This document shows positions 18,955 through 22,255 of a stretch of 22,255 bases of DNA, in pieces. The notes beneath the pieces were generated by a model. It was given only the letters and a program-made list of their open reading frames with translations, was not told where the DNA came from and searched no databases. Where the stretch lies: assembly GCA_027575765.1 (NCBI GenBank), contig JANBPT010000806.1:1-22255 (forward strand), in the 5' to 3' direction. This DNA is from Tieghemiomyces parasiticus (lineage: Eukaryota > Kickxellomycota > Dimargaritomycetes > Dimargaritales > Dimargaritaceae). Position numbers and translations under genes: made by a program. Every line of letters starts with the position of its first letter. The first letter of the stretch is position 1.

Positions 18955-19645
18955 AGTCGTTTCCCACAAGTGCCAGGCGACCCAAGGAAGTCCCCCTCCC
19001 CCGATGCTTGCATACGCTTCCACCAACCTCCCACACCCTCTCGACACCGCAGGGCCATCCGCCACCACCTGCCTATTCCGTTTCAGCCAGGCTGTTTAAT
19101 TTCTCGCCTAGCCTCCCCGACCTTCCGAGTCCACCGAACCCTAGCCGACCTCCGCTCAAGCCCCCCGTGTTTAACCGATGCAAAAAACAATAATACATGT
19201 CCCATCCGAGACCGTGGGGCTAAAAATATCAAGGGGGAGCCGCTGGTAAACGTGCGCCATTGTAGGCAGGTTCACTAGTCCTACGGCTCTTGCGGCTCCA
19301 CAGCCCGTCGCCAGTGTCTCCGCCAGACGCGGCTCCCAGCTCCTTGAGCTTTCCACCCATGCTGACAGAGCCAACTTGCTAACAACCCCACTGGCCCGCT
19401 CGTGCTTCCACGTCTCGATTGCAGCCCGTGTGACTTTCAGCCTGCTGAGTCCGTGCCGCCTTGCCCACTCGCGCCCCTCTGGTTGGCCTGCCTCGCCACC
19501 CACCCGACCAGCTGTGGAGAGATTCCAGCCCAGCTTCCCGCTCCACCTCCGTCCTCAAGCGCCTGACCGGATTCCGCTCAACTGAATCCCAGCCTGTCTA
19601 TCCCGTCCCCTTCGTCAACCTTGCCACCCCACCACCAATAGCACC
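18955..19645. other. Divergent intergenic region upstream of HEM3
   Basis: This is the upstream and leader sequence of the heme gene. It is pyrimidine-rich on the plus strand, especially in the last 250 bases, as is common for fungal promoters and leaders. Short frames here overlap each other on both strands without protein-like composition. Confidence 0.45.
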
Positions 19646-20662
19646 ATGACAATCCAGTCTGTTGATCCCCCGAGCCGCACCGAGGTTGCCACCGGCGTCC
19701 CGATCGGCACGCGCAAGTCCGCCCTCGCTTTGATCCAGACTCACCACGTTCGCTACCTGCTACAACGCGCTCACCCAGACCTTCAGTTCCCGCTACTAGC
19801 CATGAGCACGCAGGGCGACAAGATTCAAGACGTTGCCCTGTCCAAGATCGGCGAGAAGGCCCTCTTCACCAAGGAACTTGAGGTGGCCCTCGAAGACGGC
19901 CGGGTCGACCTGGTTGTTCACTCACTTAAGGACCTGCCTACGACCCTCCCAGCTGGCATGGGGATCTGCGCCATGCTTGAGCGCGAGGATCCACGCGACG
20001 CCGTGGTGCTCAACCCGCGCCACGCCAATCTGGGCACCCTGGACCGCCTACCACCGGGTAGTGTCGTGGGTACCAGCAGCGTCCGCCGTATCGCCCAGCT
20101 CCGTCGTCAATTCCCACATCTGACTTTTGCTGACGTACGGGGTAACCTCAACACCCGGCTGCGCAAGTTGGACGACCCCCAAGGGACCTACGACGCCCTA
20201 ATTCTGGCCGTGGCTGGGATGCGGCGGATGGGCTGGGCTGACCGTATCTCACAGATCCTGCCCGAGTCCACCATCCTACATGCCGTCGGCCAAGGCGCCT
20301 TAGCCGTGGAGTGTCGCCTCGAAGACACTCGGATTTTCCAACTGGTTAAACCCCTCGTCCATCAGGATACTCAGCTGCGGTGTACTGCCGAGCGTGCCGT
20401 CATGCGCGAACTGGAGGGTGGGTGTAGCGTACCCCTGGGCGTGTACACAGAGATTAGCGGCTCGGCGCCAGGCGCTCGTAGTCTGCGGCTCCGCGCCTGC
20501 GTCGTCTCGCTCGACGGCCAGGAGTACATTGAGACCGAACATACCATCGCGCTCGAAGGCACCGACGACTTGGAGGCTGCCGAGCGGTTGGGTCGGCTGG
20601 TGGCTGATAAAATGCGGCGTCGCGGCGCCTCAGAACTGCTCGCTAGCATTCGCAGCCCTTGA
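19646..20662 (+). CDS. HEM3: Hydroxymethylbilane synthase (porphobilinogen deaminase)
   Basis: A 338-residue cytosolic enzyme of heme synthesis. It joins four porphobilinogen units into hydroxymethylbilane on a covalently bound dipyrromethane cofactor. The N-terminal IGTRKSALALIQT (20-32) contributes the conserved Arg23. KIGEKALFTKELE (67-79) and LVVHSLKDLPT (89-99), with catalytic Asp96, follow. Cofactor and substrate arginines are in TSSVRRIAQLRR (Arg147 and Arg148) and DVRGNLNTRL (Arg165). The cofactor-binding Cys260 lies in RELEGGCSVPLGVY. All expected blocks are in order and the length is normal. The start ATG is in context AGCACCATGA. No intron is needed. An AATAAA follows 29 bases after the stop. 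Confidence 0.97.
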   Translation: MTIQSVDPPSRTEVATGVPIGTRKSALALIQTHHVRYLLQRAHPDLQFPLLAMSTQGDKIQDVALSKIGEKALFTKELEVALEDGRVDLVVHSLKDLPTTLPAGMGICAMLEREDPRDAVVLNPRHANLGTLDRLPPGSVVGTSSVRRIAQLRRQFPHLTFADVRGNLNTRLRKLDDPQGTYDALILAVAGMRRMGWADRISQILPESTILHAVGQGALAVECRLEDTRIFQLVKPLVHQDTQLRCTAERAVMRELEGGCSVPLGVYTEISGSAPGARSLRLRACVVSLDGQEYIETEHTIALEGTDDLEAAERLGRLVADKMRRRGASELLASIRSP

Positions 20663-20690
20663 ACCCACCATGATTTTCCCTTGTGTTATG

Positions 20691-20696
20691 AATAAA
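20691..20696 (+). terminator. Polyadenylation signal of HEM3
   Basis: AATAAA lies 29 bases after the HEM3 stop codon, followed by a T-rich stretch. Position and orientation fit a 3' end signal. Confidence 0.55.
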
Positions 20697-22255
20697 ATAG
20701 GTCATGCTTTTTTTTTCAACAGTAGATGAGTCCACTAGTTGGCACCAACCATTAATCATATCGGAAACCGCCACCCTTCCATGTTTCCTATTAAGTTGAA
20801 TACAAGGTCTACGTGATAGGAATTTTAATTTTTAATTATCATTATTATAAATGTGTTAATATAGAGCATGCAGCGTCAACATCCACTTTGTGGTCCTTGA
20901 CATGCTTAGGATAAAAACAAGAGTAGTAGAAACGGTGATCACACCGGATGTTACAGAGGAGTTGGGCCAAGTACAAATGGAAGTACGCAGTCAATACAGG
21001 AAGAGAACAGCTACCCAGCAGCAGCGGCAGAAAGGTATTGGACCAAAATACTGCTGCACCGCGGAAGTGTCCATGCTTGTAAAAGTTGTACACTGGGATG
21101 ATATACCAAAACTACAAACCAGGAATCCAACTAACAACACACCAGTAAGCCCGCAGGGATGTCTATAAATGGGTGGTAGCAACTGGCCAAGTAGACAGGT
21201 AAGGCAAATTTCTTGGGAGAGGCGGAAGTCCACCATTATTTGGTGAGTGCTGCACACAATTGCGCAATATTAGGAGGTAAGTTGACCAAATGGAGGTGGT
21301 TCCTATATGGGCAGAGGATGCTTGGGTTAATATAGCCTGGTTTGCAGGGTATGAGCACTATAAGCCTATTATTGGAAGGGGGGTGATTAGTAACACATGA
21401 CAGTGGGTGTATAAAATAAGCATACACATGGATACAGGCAAGGTGTGATAGTGTGTTGAATATATGGATATATTTATGGAAGATGTGCTGATACTAGGCC
21501 CAAGTCAAATACCATAACCAAAAGACTATTCTACTATCACAGAATTTATGGTTCTGAAATAGTAGACTTGGACTTTACCCTGGGACAATCCCATGTGGTA
21601 GTTCCTAGTCACCACACCTCCCCAGTATAGACCCAGCGCACTACCAACTAGGCCATCTGCCATGTGGTGCTCAGCCCTAGGCGGAGGTCTTTGGTTAGGC
21701 CGTATGCAACAACAGTCTGGGCCCAACAGCAAATCTGGAAGAATATGTCAACAGACGGGATTGATTACGTGAGCATCAAAAGTAAATAGTATGGGATGGG
21801 TACAGTGTGGTTATTGATACGGAAAAATGACATAAAATTAAGTTTACCAGATGAATCAAAAAATAGAAAATAGCTGACAAGCCCTTGCCTAACTGCACGG
21901 GCTCACTTTTGTACTTGTGCATGGGGAAGGATCTGCATCCCCCTGTATAAGGTGTGTAACCTTAAAACTTTGATCCTAGCTTTCCCCCTAAAAGGGTTGG
22001 CTAGTGTTTACATTTTCCCAGTGCTGATGTGCCCGTCAGATACCTTCAAGAGGCAAAGCGGGTGTTGGCACCACAGCCATTGTTATGCCTTGTTAATTTG
22101 ATGCGGTCAAATTTGGTTAATACAATGGGTTATAAAAGGTATGGTTTCAGGAAAAAGGTGTCAATGTATTACTAGGCATGACAGGAACAATATATATACT
22201 AAAGAATAGACTACTGTTGGATGGTGGAGCCTACTGTCAATGGGGTTGTTGTCAT
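20697..22255. other. AT-rich gene-free region at the window edge
   Basis: About 1.5 kb are distinctly more AT-rich than the rest of the window. Frames at 20890-21168 (+), 20845-21093 (-) and 21236-21427 (-) look like chance. A tRNA-like segment near 21598-21668 is listed separately. No open gene, RNA or intact mobile element was found. Confidence 0.45.
21591..21668 (-). repeat. Degenerate tRNA-like segment between 9-base direct repeats
   Basis: On the minus strand, TGGCCTAGTTGG (21644-21655) matches the pol III A-box consensus TRGCNNAGYNGG exactly. About 30 bases further on, GTGGT...ACTAC (21598-21615) can form a five-pair T-arm-like stem, but the loop does not carry a good B-box. Acceptor and anticodon stems do not pair. 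The segment lies between two copies of CCATGTGGT (21591-21599 and 21660-21668). It could be a tRNA-derived short element relic or chance; it is not a functional tRNA. Confidence 0.2.

Noticed and set aside
1..22255. CRISPR arrays, bacterial operons, insertion sequences or a biosynthetic cluster.
   Set aside because: The genes are eukaryotic and unrelated in pathway. The only dense repeats are coding repeats in the secreted protein, and no transposase or reverse transcriptase motifs were seen.

Overview
The window looks like nuclear DNA of a fungus, probably an early-diverging lineage. The genes are eukaryotic, GC-rich and mostly intronless. The two introns that can be placed have fungal signals (GTAAGN-like donors, CTAAC/TACTAAC branch points, pyrimidine-rich acceptors). 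Several starts have Kozak-type contexts such as CCACCATGG. A zoopagomycotan or kickxellomycotan source is only a guess from the overall character.

Layout: (1) 404-3416 (+), a Cyc8/Ssn6-type TPR corepressor with one intron. (2) 3906-5678 (-), a mitochondrial threonyl-tRNA synthetase, convergent with it. (3) 5679-7643, a long gap holding a speculative two-exon gene at 6046-6955 (-). (4) 7644-9184 (-), the mRNA-export DECD-box helicase Sub2/UAP56, with one intron. (5) 9721-10311 (-), another speculative two-exon gene. (6) 10835-11350 (-), a broken secreted glycine-rich gene. (7) 12621-13712 (-), an intact secreted, highly repetitive Gly/Asp/Tyr-rich protein with three Arg-Arg sites, paralogous to (6). 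(8) 15621-18008 (-), cobalamin-independent methionine synthase. (9) 18595-18954 (-), a small unrecognised protein. (10) 19646-20662 (+), hydroxymethylbilane synthase. The last 1.6 kb is AT-rich and apparently gene-free.

The housekeeping genes cover transcriptional repression, mitochondrial translation, mRNA export, methionine synthesis and heme synthesis. They do not form a pathway or cluster. The unusual part is the tandem pair at 10.8-13.7 kb. Both members have a signal peptide, a low-complexity Gly/Tyr region and a shared C-terminal module of about 40-45 residues. In the intact gene this module begins directly after an IYRR motif, as expected for a kexin-processed repeat precursor. In the other copy a TAA replaces the residue at the signal-peptide junction, and the IYRR site has become IYPP. 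This lineage-specific secreted family, with one decaying member, is the best candidate for something undescribed.

Gene models were read by eye. Intron boundaries, small genes and UTR elements are inferences from sequence signals without transcript evidence.
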